In this document: positions 17,282 to 24,491 of the stretch, piece after piece
Numbering within the stretch: the first letter of the stretch is position 1
Layout: each line of letters opens with the position of its first letter
Origin: Sulfurimonas sp.
Lineage (GTDB): Bacteria > Campylobacterota > Campylobacteria > Campylobacterales > Sulfurimonadaceae
DNA length: 64,000 nt
Direction: 5' to 3'
Assembly: GCF_028714655.1 (NCBI RefSeq)
Contig: NZ_JAQTLY010000001.1
Span: 124,001 to 188,000, forward strand
Made by a program: the position numbers and the translations under genes
The notes under the pieces: generated by a model
What the model was told of the DNA's origin: nothing
What the model saw: only the letters and a program-made list of their open reading frames with translations
Database searches by the model: none

Positions 17282-18480
17282 TAAATATCCTTGCTATTTT
17301 TGAGGGCAAAATGAATCTTTGCCAACTCAAGTTGTATATTTATTTCATTGATTTTTATAGTCTGTTCTTCGATTGCTTTTGAATTTTTTAAAGTTTGCAA
17401 ATCATATCCTGTTTTTACTCCTGCATCGACCCCGGCTTTTATAGTTGCTATTAGTTCATCATAAAGAGCTAGATTTTTTGAAGTAATCTCTATTTGGCTG
17501 CGGTAATTTTGTATAAGCTCCAGTGACTGCGCATAAGAAGCTTTGGCGCTTCGCTCTTTATCGACTACATCTGCCAACTGTTTTAAGTGTGCAGATTTTG
17601 CTTCTTCTATTGTGGCGGATGAATTGTATGCAAGCGGTACATTTACGGAAATTCCCGCACCGTAAAAACCGCCGTCATAGCCGTTTGATAGTTTCTTGGC
17701 ATCATAATCCTGATACCCGATGTTGGCATTTAGAGCGACTGATGGCAGATAACTGCTCTTTGCTATACCGTAGAGGTACTCGTTACCCACGCTTTGTGAG
17801 CGGGCATAGTTTAGCTCTAGGTTATTTTGAAGATAGTCGCTCTCTTTGGTTAAAGCAAACTCTCTAAGCAAAAAAGTATCGGGATTTATATCGCTTATTT
17901 TTGAAATCTCATATCGCTGCTGTGCTAAGGCGTAGTTGTAAGCAGCCAGATTTTTAAGTTCGCTGCTTTGCCCCATAAGCGCATTGTTTAGCTCTGTTAT
18001 GTCAGCTTTTCCGACATCGTAAAGTTGCTGTTTGATGAAGATTTCAATCTCTCTGTTTTTAAGATTTAGCTCGCTTTGATCTTTTTGGCGGAGAGCTTTT
18101 TTATAATTTAATATGGCACTGAAAAGTTTTTCGTTTATGGATGCAATCTCCATATCCAGCGCAATTTTGTTAGATGTTTTTTTTGCATCGGCATAGGCTA
18201 TCTGGTAAGTGATACCTCCGGAGCGAAAAACATCTTGAGAGACGGAAGCAGAGATTTTTTTATTATTTGCATGTTCGCCGATAGCACTTTTGTCGTAGCC
18301 GTAAGAAGCGTTTAGATTAATGGGCGCTATCCAGTTGTATTTTAGTTTTTCATACTCGGACTCGTAACGGTTTTGCTCTTCGCGTAAAAGATTTTGCTTC
18401 TGCGGTGAAAGAAATTCCGTCTCACCGGCATATAGAGTTATTAAAAAAATGTTTAGGTAAAATAGAACATATCTCTTCAT
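17281..18480 (-). CDS. TolC-like outer membrane protein of the MacAB-type pump
   Basis: About 399 residues, with a signal peptide (MKRYVLFYLNIFLITLYAG) and two long helical-hairpin halves (for example RYESEYEKLKYNW and YNYALAQQRYEISKI). ATG 18480 is preferred over ATG 18486 because the ribosome-binding AAGGA (18490-18486) would overlap the earlier codon. It follows the kinase gene by 11 bases, so the pump genes appear to be transcribed with their regulators. It is one of three TolC-like genes in the window, each tied to a different pump. Confidence 0.85.
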   Translation of the reverse strand: MKRYVLFYLNIFLITLYAGETEFLSPQKQNLLREEQNRYESEYEKLKYNWIAPINLNASYGYDKSAIGEHANNKKISASVSQDVFRSGGITYQIAYADAKKTSNKIALDMEIASINEKLFSAILNYKKALRQKDQSELNLKNREIEIFIKQQLYDVGKADITELNNALMGQSSELKNLAAYNYALAQQRYEISKISDINPDTFLLREFALTKESDYLQNNLELNYARSQSVGNEYLYGIAKSSYLPSVALNANIGYQDYDAKKLSNGYDGGFYGAGISVNVPLAYNSSATIEEAKSAHLKQLADVVDKERSAKASYAQSLELIQNYRSQIEITSKNLALYDELIATIKAGVDAGVKTGYDLQTLKNSKAIEEQTIKINEINIQLELAKIHFALKNSKDI

Positions 18481-18491
18481 TTGCATCCTTT

Positions 18492-19724
18492 TTAAAATTT
18501 TATCTCAAAAGAGTTGATATCGTCTTTGTAACTATACACAAAATGAAACCCGTGCTTTTGAACTATCGAGTTAGTAAGATAAAGTCCGAGTCCGAGTCCC
18601 GATGCAGAGTTTTCATAAGAGCGGTTAAACGGTTTGGAAAAATCTCTCTTTTCTTCTAAAATAGGCTCTCCATGGCTGCAAATCTTTATGAAATGCGCAG
18701 AAACGATAATCGTTGGTTTGCCGCTTCCGTATTTTAGCGCGTTATCGAGCAGATTTTTAAGCGCAATAGCAAAAAGTTCAAAATCAACACTTAATATAAG
18801 TTTCGGCTCCTCTAGTTTGAGTATAAAACCGTTTTTGTCGCACATCAAAATATCATATGCCGCATCCAGCAAATCTACAAAAAGGTACTCACCTATCTTT
18901 AACTCACACTCTTTGCTGCCGAATCGCTCTATTTTTGAAAATTCGTCAAGCAGATAACCCATTCTCTCAAATATCCGCTTTAACCTCTCTTGATTTTGGC
19001 TTGGTTCAAGACAATCAGCCGTGAGCGAGCCTTTCATAATCGGAGTTTTAAGCTCATGAAAAACATTTCGCATAAAGAGAGTTCTTGCCTCTTTCATTGA
19101 AGCAATTTTTTCAAGCACATGGTTGAATTCAACCGTGATTTCGGAAACTTCGTCATAAGTATTTGTAGGTGCGTCAAGCTTTGTATCGCCGTCCTTGTAC
19201 GAACGAATGGCATTTTTTAGATGATACAAAGGGAGCAGTTTTTTCATAAGGTATATAAAAAAAAGCAAAATCAGCAAGTCGATGAAAACAAATATCGCCC
19301 AAATAGGTATAGCCCCTTTTGTTTCGATATCTTCTAGTGCCATATGGGTAAAAATATCTTTTGGCGGCGGAGGCGGATGCGGTGAAAAAAACGCTTTTGG
19401 ATGAGGCGGCGGCGGAGTTCGGACAAAAATCGTCCTGTTTTTGTAAAGAACCATTTTTGCAAACGGCAACTCGGTGAGAACCCTGCCATTTTTTAACAGC
19501 TCCTCTTGAGTTATGTCTGTTACCGATTTAATCATAAGATGTTTAAGCTCATCTTCACCCTCGCGAACCAGCCGCTCCGCTATGAAAAATCTTCGCAGCT
19601 GCTCTTTTTGCTCCATGGCAGAGAGATACTCTTGCGTCATCCAAAAAAGAGCGTTTATCAGGATAAAAACAGAGAGAAAAAAGATAGAGATTAGTTTTAA
19701 GATAGAGTTTTTACTGATTGACAA
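18492..19724 (-). CDS. Sensor histidine kinase with a Pro/His-rich periplasmic loop
   Basis: A 410-residue membrane kinase. The first membrane segment is at about residues 9-30. A periplasmic region of about 110 residues carries two clusters of prolines with histidines (TPPPPHPKAFF and SPHPPPPPKD), and a second membrane segment follows at about 143-163. Next come a HAMP-like linker, the H-box FHELKTP, the N-box LKNLLDNALKYG and the G-box GLGLGLYL. The domain layout resembles the ArsS-type kinases of Campylobacterota. The Pro/His clusters could bind a metal ion; that is inference. Its start overlaps the regulator gene by 14 bases. Its position inside the efflux unit suggests that it senses the pump's substrate or envelope stress. 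Confidence 0.9.
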   Translation of the reverse strand: MSISKNSILKLISIFFLSVFILINALFWMTQEYLSAMEQKEQLRRFFIAERLVREGEDELKHLMIKSVTDITQEELLKNGRVLTELPFAKMVLYKNRTIFVRTPPPPHPKAFFSPHPPPPPKDIFTHMALEDIETKGAIPIWAIFVFIDLLILLFFIYLMKKLLPLYHLKNAIRSYKDGDTKLDAPTNTYDEVSEITVEFNHVLEKIASMKEARTLFMRNVFHELKTPIMKGSLTADCLEPSQNQERLKRIFERMGYLLDEFSKIERFGSKECELKIGEYLFVDLLDAAYDILMCDKNGFILKLEEPKLILSVDFELFAIALKNLLDNALKYGSGKPTIIVSAHFIKICSHGEPILEEKRDFSKPFNRSYENSASGLGLGLYLTNSIVQKHGFHFVYSYKDDINSFEIKF

Positions 19725-20379
19725 ATTTGTATCCTACCCCTCTAACAGAGATTATATAGCGAGGATTTTTTGTATCGTCGCCGATTTTTTGGCGGATTCG
19801 CCCCATAATAACATCTATGCTTTTAAGACTGCTTTCATACCGAATGGCACCGATGTTTAGAAGAATCTCCTCGCGAGAGATGACGCTGCGCTCTTTTTTT
19901 ATCATATATGCCACTATCTCATACTCCGCATTGGTTAATCGCATCAGCATAGAGTTTTTTGTAATCTCTCTGGCGTCTTCGTCAAGCTCAAAGGGTTGAG
20001 CCGTTTTTACCATATTCGGGTTGATTCGTCTCATAATCGCATCAATCCTAAAAATCAGCTCTTGCGGGTCGTACGGTTTTGGCAGATAATCATCCGCTCC
20101 GCGGGAAAATCCCATCGTTTTATCTCTCATATCCGAACGCGCGGACGAGATGATAATGGGAATGTCGCTCTCTTGACGGATCAGGCGGCAAATCTCCAAA
20201 CCGTCCATCTGGGGAAGCGAGAGATCCAGTATGAGCAGATCAAAGGATTGGCTTTGAAACAGTCTTAGACCATCAAGTGGAGTAAGTGCCACGCTGACAT
20301 CGATATCGCTTTTAAAAAGCCGCGATTTTAACAATACTGCCAACTCTTCATCATCTTCAATCATCAGTATCTTTAACAT
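19711..20379 (-). CDS. OmpR-family response regulator
   Basis: A 222-residue regulator: a receiver domain with the acidic pair EDDEE, the phospho-acceptor Asp in LLILDLSLPQMDG and Lys in YLPKPYDP, then a winged-helix DNA-binding domain (LTNAEYEIVAYM...SREEILLNIG...GVGYKFVN). The start is ATG 20379; a TTG at 20421 is in frame, but MLKILMIEDDEE is the normal receiver beginning. A GTTAC-N6-GTTAC box lies 25-40 bases upstream, so the gene may regulate itself. It pairs with the kinase encoded next. Confidence 0.93.
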   Translation of the reverse strand: MLKILMIEDDEELAVLLKSRLFKSDIDVSVALTPLDGLRLFQSQSFDLLILDLSLPQMDGLEICRLIRQESDIPIIISSARSDMRDKTMGFSRGADDYLPKPYDPQELIFRIDAIMRRINPNMVKTAQPFELDEDAREITKNSMLMRLTNAEYEIVAYMIKKERSVISREEILLNIGAIRYESSLKSIDVIMGRIRQKIGDDTKNPRYIISVRGVGYKFVNQ

Positions 20380-20403
20380 AAGGTTGATTATATCGAAGGA
20401 AGA

Positions 20404-20419
20404 GTAACTCAAAAGTAAC
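20404..20419 (-). promoter_or_regulatory. Candidate response-regulator box GTTAC-N6-GTTAC before the regulator gene
   Basis: Read on the plus strand this is GTAAC-TCAAAA-GTAAC, two 5-base direct repeats with an 11-base period, the usual geometry of OmpR-type binding sites. The same arrangement appears at 21134-21149 before the EF-hand gene. A third GTAAC follows at 20438-20442, and a short palindrome (TACCC...GGGTA, 20424-20440) lies next to it. Binding by the adjacent regulator is inferred. Confidence 0.55.
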
Positions 20420-20446
20420 AAGCTACCCTTTTAAAGGGTAACTAGC

Positions 20447-21070
20447 TTATGCGCTTAGGCTAAGAGATGAGCTGCTTGAAGATGTAGCGTTGGAGCTATA
20501 GTGAGATAGTATACTTTGAAGCATCATATCTTTCATTTTAGTTCCGTTTTTGTTTTGCGTAGAGGTTGACTCTTCTTCGGTTGAGCTGTTTTCTAGGAGA
20601 GCGAGTAGCTCATCTTGTGAAATTGTGCCGTCTTTGTTTGTATCCAGTGATGAAAAAACATCACTTAAGCTGCTACTTGACGACTCATCTGACGAAGACG
20701 GCGGTGGAGGCGGAGGAGGCATAGAACCCATCATCTTCTCTTTACCCTCGGGTTTTTGCGGTTTGCTGGCTTCGAGTGCAGCCAAAAACTCCTCACTGCT
20801 CATAGCACCGTCGCTGTTTGAGTCGATTTTTGAAAAAATATCGCTGATTTGAGAAGAGATATTTTGTGTTGATTCTGTTGAATCGCTTGAAGATGATTGC
20901 ATAGCGGTAGTAAACTCATTCAAATCAATACTGCCGCTTCCGTCGCTATCTATGGAACTTAGAAGCTCTTTAGCAATCTCTTCGAAATTTGGTTTTGTTT
21001 TTTGCCCTGCGGAGGCTGTTGCGGACGAACCGTATGATGCATACGAACTATAATTAGAACTCACAGTCAT
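20447..21070 (-). CDS. EF-hand calcium-binding protein
   Basis: A 207-residue protein with three canonical EF-hand loops: DSDGSGSIDLNE (41-52), DSNSDGAMSSEE (83-94) and DTNKDGTISQDE (143-154). The Asp, Asn, Ser and Glu residues are in the calcium-coordinating positions. Ser-rich stretches and a run of prolines (about 118-124) separate the hands. There is no clear signal peptide, so location is uncertain. The start is supported by AAGGAG six bases before ATG 21070. It is the first gene of the minus-strand unit that includes the two-component pair and the MacAB-type pump, and has its own upstream GTTAC box. It may be a calcium sensor or buffer tied to that system. Confidence 0.88.
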   Translation of the reverse strand: MTVSSNYSSYASYGSSATASAGQKTKPNFEEIAKELLSSIDSDGSGSIDLNEFTTAMQSSSSDSTESTQNISSQISDIFSKIDSNSDGAMSSEEFLAALEASKPQKPEGKEKMMGSMPPPPPPPSSSDESSSSSLSDVFSSLDTNKDGTISQDELLALLENSSTEEESTSTQNKNGTKMKDMMLQSILSHYSSNATSSSSSSLSLSA

Positions 21071-21133
21071 AAGAGACTCCTTGTGTTATGTAGCAAGAAA
21101 CTCTTGCTCAAACAGAAGAATAAAAGCGAAACG

Positions 21134-21149
21134 GTAACTTCTTGGTAAC
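21134..21149 (-). promoter_or_regulatory. Candidate response-regulator box GTTAC-N6-GTTAC before the EF-hand gene
   Basis: On the plus strand the sequence is GTAAC-TTCTTG-GTAAC, with the same half-sites and 11-base period as the box at 20404-20419. It lies 64-79 bases before the EF-hand start codon, a sensible activator position. The spacer bases differ between the two boxes while the half-sites do not. Confidence 0.55.
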
Positions 21150-21215
21150 AATGGGTGTAATAAATAACGGTTTAAGTTATGGTCTTTTAGGTATTGTTGA
21201 ATTACTTTAGAGGGT

Positions 21216-21233
21216 GTAATGGTGGAGCTGTGG
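21216..21233 (+). repeat. Displaced copy of the ssrA 3' end (far attachment site of a small island)
   Basis: GTAATGGTGGAGCTGTGG is identical to 22277-22294, which contains the last bases of tmRNA on the minus strand. It has the same orientation and lies 1,061 bases further downstream of ssrA. This is what integration at the 3' end of a tmRNA gene leaves behind. The sequence beyond it is not tmRNA-like. Confidence 0.7.
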
Positions 21234-21334
21234 GGAACCATCATCTCCTTAATATTTGGATTTATATAAATTGTTATCCCTAAAAATAAATGTGACCTAA
21301 TATTTTCTATGTTTTTCGTTAAAGTAGAAATATA

Positions 21335-21718
21335 TTACTTTTCACTCATATCTTTGATTATATTGATAGTTGTCGATAAAAGTTCACTTATTTCATTTTC
21401 ACAAATATCAAAAATAGCTTCTGCATCTAAATCAAAATAGTGATGAGATAAAATATCTCTTATCCCTTTAACTTGTTTCCATGGAATATTTGGATAATTA
21501 CTTAAAAGTTTACTATCAGATAATTTATCGATATTTTTAAAGCCTTCCCCAATTGCAACTAATCTCATTGAAATACTATCAAGTTTTAATAGTCCATCTT
21601 TATCATCTAAAAAATCATCACTTGAATTTATGCTTTCACATCTTTCTTTTATCAACTCTAATGAAAATTTAATATCTTCAAGAGTCGATATAATTATTCT
21701 ATCTTTGTAACTATGCAT
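21335..21718 (-). CDS. hepT: HepT-like toxin (HEPN domain, type VII toxin-antitoxin)
   Basis: A 127-residue HEPN/DUF86 protein. The RX4HXY motif is intact (Arg87, His92, Tyr94 in IRDILSHHYFD). This is the active motif in HepT RNases and the target site for AMPylation of the Tyr by the partner MntA. Its start overlaps the MntA gene by 8 bases. It lies within the ssrA island. A second pair of the same type is at 31068-31698. Confidence 0.88.
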   Translation of the reverse strand: MHSYKDRIIISTLEDIKFSLELIKERCESINSSDDFLDDKDGLLKLDSISMRLVAIGEGFKNIDKLSDSKLLSNYPNIPWKQVKGIRDILSHHYFDLDAEAIFDICENEISELLSTTINIIKDMSEK

Positions 21719-21998
21719 AAACTAAATCTTTACTTATCATCTCTAAAAAGAAAGGCTTCATATTTTTATGTTCTCTAATAATATCAACTTTTGTATGTAG
21801 GTCTTCTTCTATTTGTTCTTTAATAGCTATCATATCAAACATATTAGGCTTCATTGTTACAAAAATATCTATATCACTATCTTTAGTTGCTTCATCCCTA
21901 GCATAGCTTCCAAATAGACCAATCTTTTCAACATTGTACTGACTCTTAAATTCTTGATAATGCTCTTTTAAGTAGTTTAAAATATCTGACTTTGTCAC
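21711..21998 (-). CDS. mntA: MntA-like antitoxin (minimal nucleotidyltransferase)
   Basis: A 95-residue nucleotidyltransferase with GLFGSYARDEATKDSDIDIFV: Gly30-Ser31, then Asp42 and Asp44 as metal ligands, and a third Asp in KVDIIRE. Proteins of this type AMPylate and silence the HepT toxin. The gene comes first and overlaps the toxin gene by 8 bases, the usual order for type VII pairs. Confidence 0.88.
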   Translation of the reverse strand: MTKSDILNYLKEHYQEFKSQYNVEKIGLFGSYARDEATKDSDIDIFVTMKPNMFDMIAIKEQIEEDLHTKVDIIREHKNMKPFFLEMISKDLVYA

Positions 21999-22280
21999 TA
22001 TAAACTCCCTCCCTTTTTATGGCATTATAACATTTTATCTGAATGAAACATTTGGTGCAGAACATCATCAAAATATGCTTTTTTCGCATCGCTATTAATC
22101 ATTTTCTAATATTTCTTTTAAATTATATTTAACTATAGATTTTATTTACTAATCCCTAAATCTATCCCTAAAAAGATTAGATTACTATAGCATAACTTAG
22201 ATTGTATTAGAGTAACTTTTTATATAAAAGCCTATTTATGGGGTTTATTGGAGTTCTTTGAATTGATTTAAATTGAGTAA

Positions 22281-22659
22281 TGGTGGAGCTGTGGAGGATC
22301 GAACTCCAGTCCGAAACCACGCTACTCCTAATGTCTACATGTTTAGAGAAGTTGTTTATTTTTTAGTTCGGCTTCACACAACTTGCAAAGCTACACCAAA
22401 CGAGCCTCTTGGGTTCGTTTTGCGTCCGAGACAAACGCAAAGTATATCTGCATAAGGGGTGATACTTCGAATCCTATTTATCCAGAGTCCATAGGTGAAG
22501 CAGCCCGTCCTCTTGCGAGGGGGTAAAACTTAAGCTACTGCTAAAGCTGGGCGATAATTTGTATTGTTTGCGTTTAAGCAAGTTGAGCCGCGTAACGGAA
22601 GTGCTCAGTCCGACATGCAATTAGAAGCTACTTGATCCCGTCGAAACCAGGTCAGCCCC
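22281..22659 (-). ncRNA. ssrA: tmRNA (ssrA), tag peptide ANNTNYRPALAVA
   Basis: The minus strand begins GGGGCTGACC at 22659 and ends in CAGCTCCACCA at 22281; GGGGCTG pairs with CAGCTCC as the alanyl acceptor stem. The T-arm GTTCGATCC precedes the 3' end. The tag frame GCA AAC AAT ACA AAT TAT CGC CCA GCT TTA GCA GTA GCT TAA gives ANNTNYRPALAVA, close in style to Campylobacterota tags. Length is 379 bases, one piece. A -10-like TATAAT lies at 22674-22669 on the minus strand. Trans-translation frees stalled ribosomes and marks the unfinished protein for proteolysis. Its 3' end is the site of the island described above. Confidence 0.96.
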
Positions 22660-22837
22660 ATTAGTGAAATTATATCAAAATTTTGTATAATGAAAAGTAA
22701 AGGATAAAGTGGTAAAAATTTAGCTACACAATCACTACACATCAAAAGTATTATACTTCTTTTTTTTACTCGTAAGAGGTAAGCTTTTCTAAAGAAACAG
22801 CTAAAGCAGTTTTGTGCCCCAAGCGGCTAGCGGAGTA

Positions 22838-22856
22838 AAATGGGCTTTGCTCATTT
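22838..22856 (+). promoter_or_regulatory. Leader hairpin AAATGGGCTTTGCTCATTT before the Cus operon
   Basis: The arms AAATGGGC and GCTCATTT pair with one G-T wobble around a TTT loop. The element matches 8247-8265 except for one loop base and sits 33 bases before the start codon of the first Cus gene; the other copy sits 29 bases before its gene. The remaining leader (22660-22889) is AT-rich, with TATAAT-like stretches and no other clear feature. Confidence 0.5.
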
Positions 22857-22889
22857 TGCGTTTAAAATATAATATGTGGAGTATCAAAA

Positions 22890-23303
22890 ATGAAAAAAAT
22901 TCTTCTCTCGACGGTGTTGTTGTCAAGTCTCTCATTTGCGGGCGGTTTTATGGATATGGGTACGAGCGGTGATATACATGTAATGCTCTCAAGCGATAAA
23001 GTTCTAAGCGAAGGTGCAAATAAGATCAAAGTAGAGTTAAACAGAGGTGAGCACGGAGGAGCTGTTGTTGCGGCTAAAGATGTTCGAGTGAAGTTTTTTA
23101 TGCCTGAAATGCCGGGAATGCCTTATATGGAGTCAAAAGATATTTGTAAAAAAACAGGTGAATATTTTGAGTGTAATGCAAATCTTCCAATGAACGGGAC
23201 ATGGCAGTATCAGGTTTTTATAAAAGATGAGAATAACAAGGATTACAAATACAAAGGCAGTGTTAATCTAGGTCAAGCTTCATCAACTCATAATCATCAT
23301 TAG
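22890..23303 (+). CDS. YtkA-like periplasmic protein at the head of the Cus operon
   Basis: A 137-residue secreted protein: signal peptide MKKILLSTVLLSSLSFAGG, then a small beta-sandwich of the YtkA/FixH type (VKVELNRG...DVRVKFFMPEMPGMPYM...NLPMNGTWQYQVFIKD). Methionines in MPEMPGMPYM and the terminal HNHH could bind Cu(I) or Ag(I), which would suit a periplasmic copper carrier or buffer. Two cysteines are also present (CKKTGEYFEC). It is 6 bases before the TolC-like gene of the efflux operon. The metal role is inferred from motif and context. Confidence 0.8.
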   Translation: MKKILLSTVLLSSLSFAGGFMDMGTSGDIHVMLSSDKVLSEGANKIKVELNRGEHGGAVVAAKDVRVKFFMPEMPGMPYMESKDICKKTGEYFECNANLPMNGTWQYQVFIKDENNKDYKYKGSVNLGQASSTHNHH

Positions 23304-23309
23304 GACTTT

Positions 23310-24491
23310 ATGATGAAGATGCTGACTTTTTTTATTGGTTCTGTAACTATATGTTTTGGTGCAGAGTTTAATGATGTGTTTGAAAAAGCACTTAATCGTT
23401 CGCCGAATTTGTTAGCAAAACAGGAAAAAATCTTAGCATCCCATCAAGCACTTAAGAGTGAAGTTGCATACAAAAATCCAATTATTTCAATAGGTGTGGA
23501 TGGTCTGTCTTTAAATAAGAATTTTTTAAAAATGAATCTTGAGCCTATGCAGACTCAGTTTATCGGCATAACTCAGGAGTTTGAGACTTTTGGAAAGCTT
23601 GACCTTAAAGAAGCAATACTTAAAGCTGATACTCTAATGTTAGAGTATGAGTTAGAAGATTTGAAGTTAGAATTATATAAAAAAATGGCACTGGTAGTTG
23701 AGCAAATCTCAACTTTTACAACTTCTATAGAACTGCTGGAGCAAAAAAAATTCAACTTAGAGATGCTATTAAACTACTATGAAAAGAGCATAAGTGTTGA
23801 AGACGGATTTAAAACGAGCGTAGAGGTTCAAAAAAATATATTTGTTGTAGAGGATAAAATTTTAGAGTTGGAAGATAAGGTGACATCGCTTAAAAACGAG
23901 TTTAAGTATCTAACAAATCAAGATTTTACGCAGGTGCAAAAAGCTCAAATAGCTGAGGAATTTTTGCAAGAGGAGATAAAAAAATCTCCGAAGTATAGAA
24001 TTTTTGAGATAAAAACCAAGCAGCTAGAGATTCAGGGCAGACTTGAAGATAGAAAAAAATACTCAAATGTAAATCTAAATGTTAGTTACAACCGTCGTGA
24101 AAATTTTGATGATTATCTCTCTGTTTCAACCTCTTTTGAACTTCCTGTTTATGGTGTTGAAGAGGCAAAAGTCAAAAAAACCAAGCATTTGAGAGCTGAG
24201 AGTATTCAAGAAGAGAATAATTTTATGCAAAATACGACCATGATTTTTTTAAACAATTACAAAAGAGTGGAGTATTTAAATGCAAGAGTTCAAAATCTTG
24301 ATGCAATTTTACAGAAGTATAGGCAGCTGAATTCATATGAGAAATCCAACATAAAAGACAGTGCTACGCTAGATAAAAATATAGAAAATGAGAATCTTTT
24401 ACTTGATTTAGAGATAGAAAAACTAACATATAAACTGGATATAAAAACAGCTCAATTAGAGCTTTTTTATATCACAAAAGAGAGAATATAA
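23310..24491 (+). CDS. CusC-like outer membrane efflux protein
   Basis: A 393-residue TolC-family protein with a signal peptide (MMKMLTFFIGSVTICFGAEF) and helical-hairpin halves (ALNRSPNLLAKQEKILASHQAL, and later YEKSNIKDSATLDKNIENEN). There is no lipobox, unlike E. coli CusC. It should form the outer-membrane duct of the copper/silver pump. Its TAA shares a base with the next ATG (TAATG). Confidence 0.85.
   Translation: MMKMLTFFIGSVTICFGAEFNDVFEKALNRSPNLLAKQEKILASHQALKSEVAYKNPIISIGVDGLSLNKNFLKMNLEPMQTQFIGITQEFETFGKLDLKEAILKADTLMLEYELEDLKLELYKKMALVVEQISTFTTSIELLEQKKFNLEMLLNYYEKSISVEDGFKTSVEVQKNIFVVEDKILELEDKVTSLKNEFKYLTNQDFTQVQKAQIAEEFLQEEIKKSPKYRIFEIKTKQLEIQGRLEDRKKYSNVNLNVSYNRRENFDDYLSVSTSFELPVYGVEEAKVKKTKHLRAESIQEENNFMQNTTMIFLNNYKRVEYLNARVQNLDAILQKYRQLNSYEKSNIKDSATLDKNIENENLLLDLEIEKLTYKLDIKTAQLELFYITKERI

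Larger units (their letters stand above)
21216..22294. mobile_element. Small island at the 3' end of ssrA
   Basis: The segment is bounded by the 18-base direct repeats at 21216-21233 and 22277-22294. Inside are only the MntA/HepT pair and non-coding AT-rich flanks. ATCCCTAAA occurs near both ends (21276-21284, 22152-22160, 22164-22172), as arm-type integrase sites might. No integrase gene remains, so this would be a remnant or a non-autonomous element. The boundaries are seen; the mechanism is inferred from the well-known use of ssrA as an integration site. Confidence 0.6.

Noticed and set aside
20380-20421. TTG 20421 as start of the response regulator
   Set aside because: It would add 14 residues before a normal receiver start and would overlap the GTTAC box; ATG 20379 fits the family better.
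20550-20852. A 100-codon plus-strand frame rich in Ser and Gly
   Set aside because: It is the shadow of the EF-hand gene's acidic and proline-rich codons.
21999-22280. Integrase remnant in the ssrA island
   Set aside because: All six frames are short and broken by stops, and no recognisable integrase motif was found.
22273-22455. A 60-codon plus-strand frame over ssrA
   Set aside because: It is the reverse complement of the tmRNA 3' half.
22747-22769. AAGTA-TTA-TACTT with a following T-run as a terminator
   Set aside because: The stem has only five A/T-rich pairs and no plus-strand gene lies upstream.
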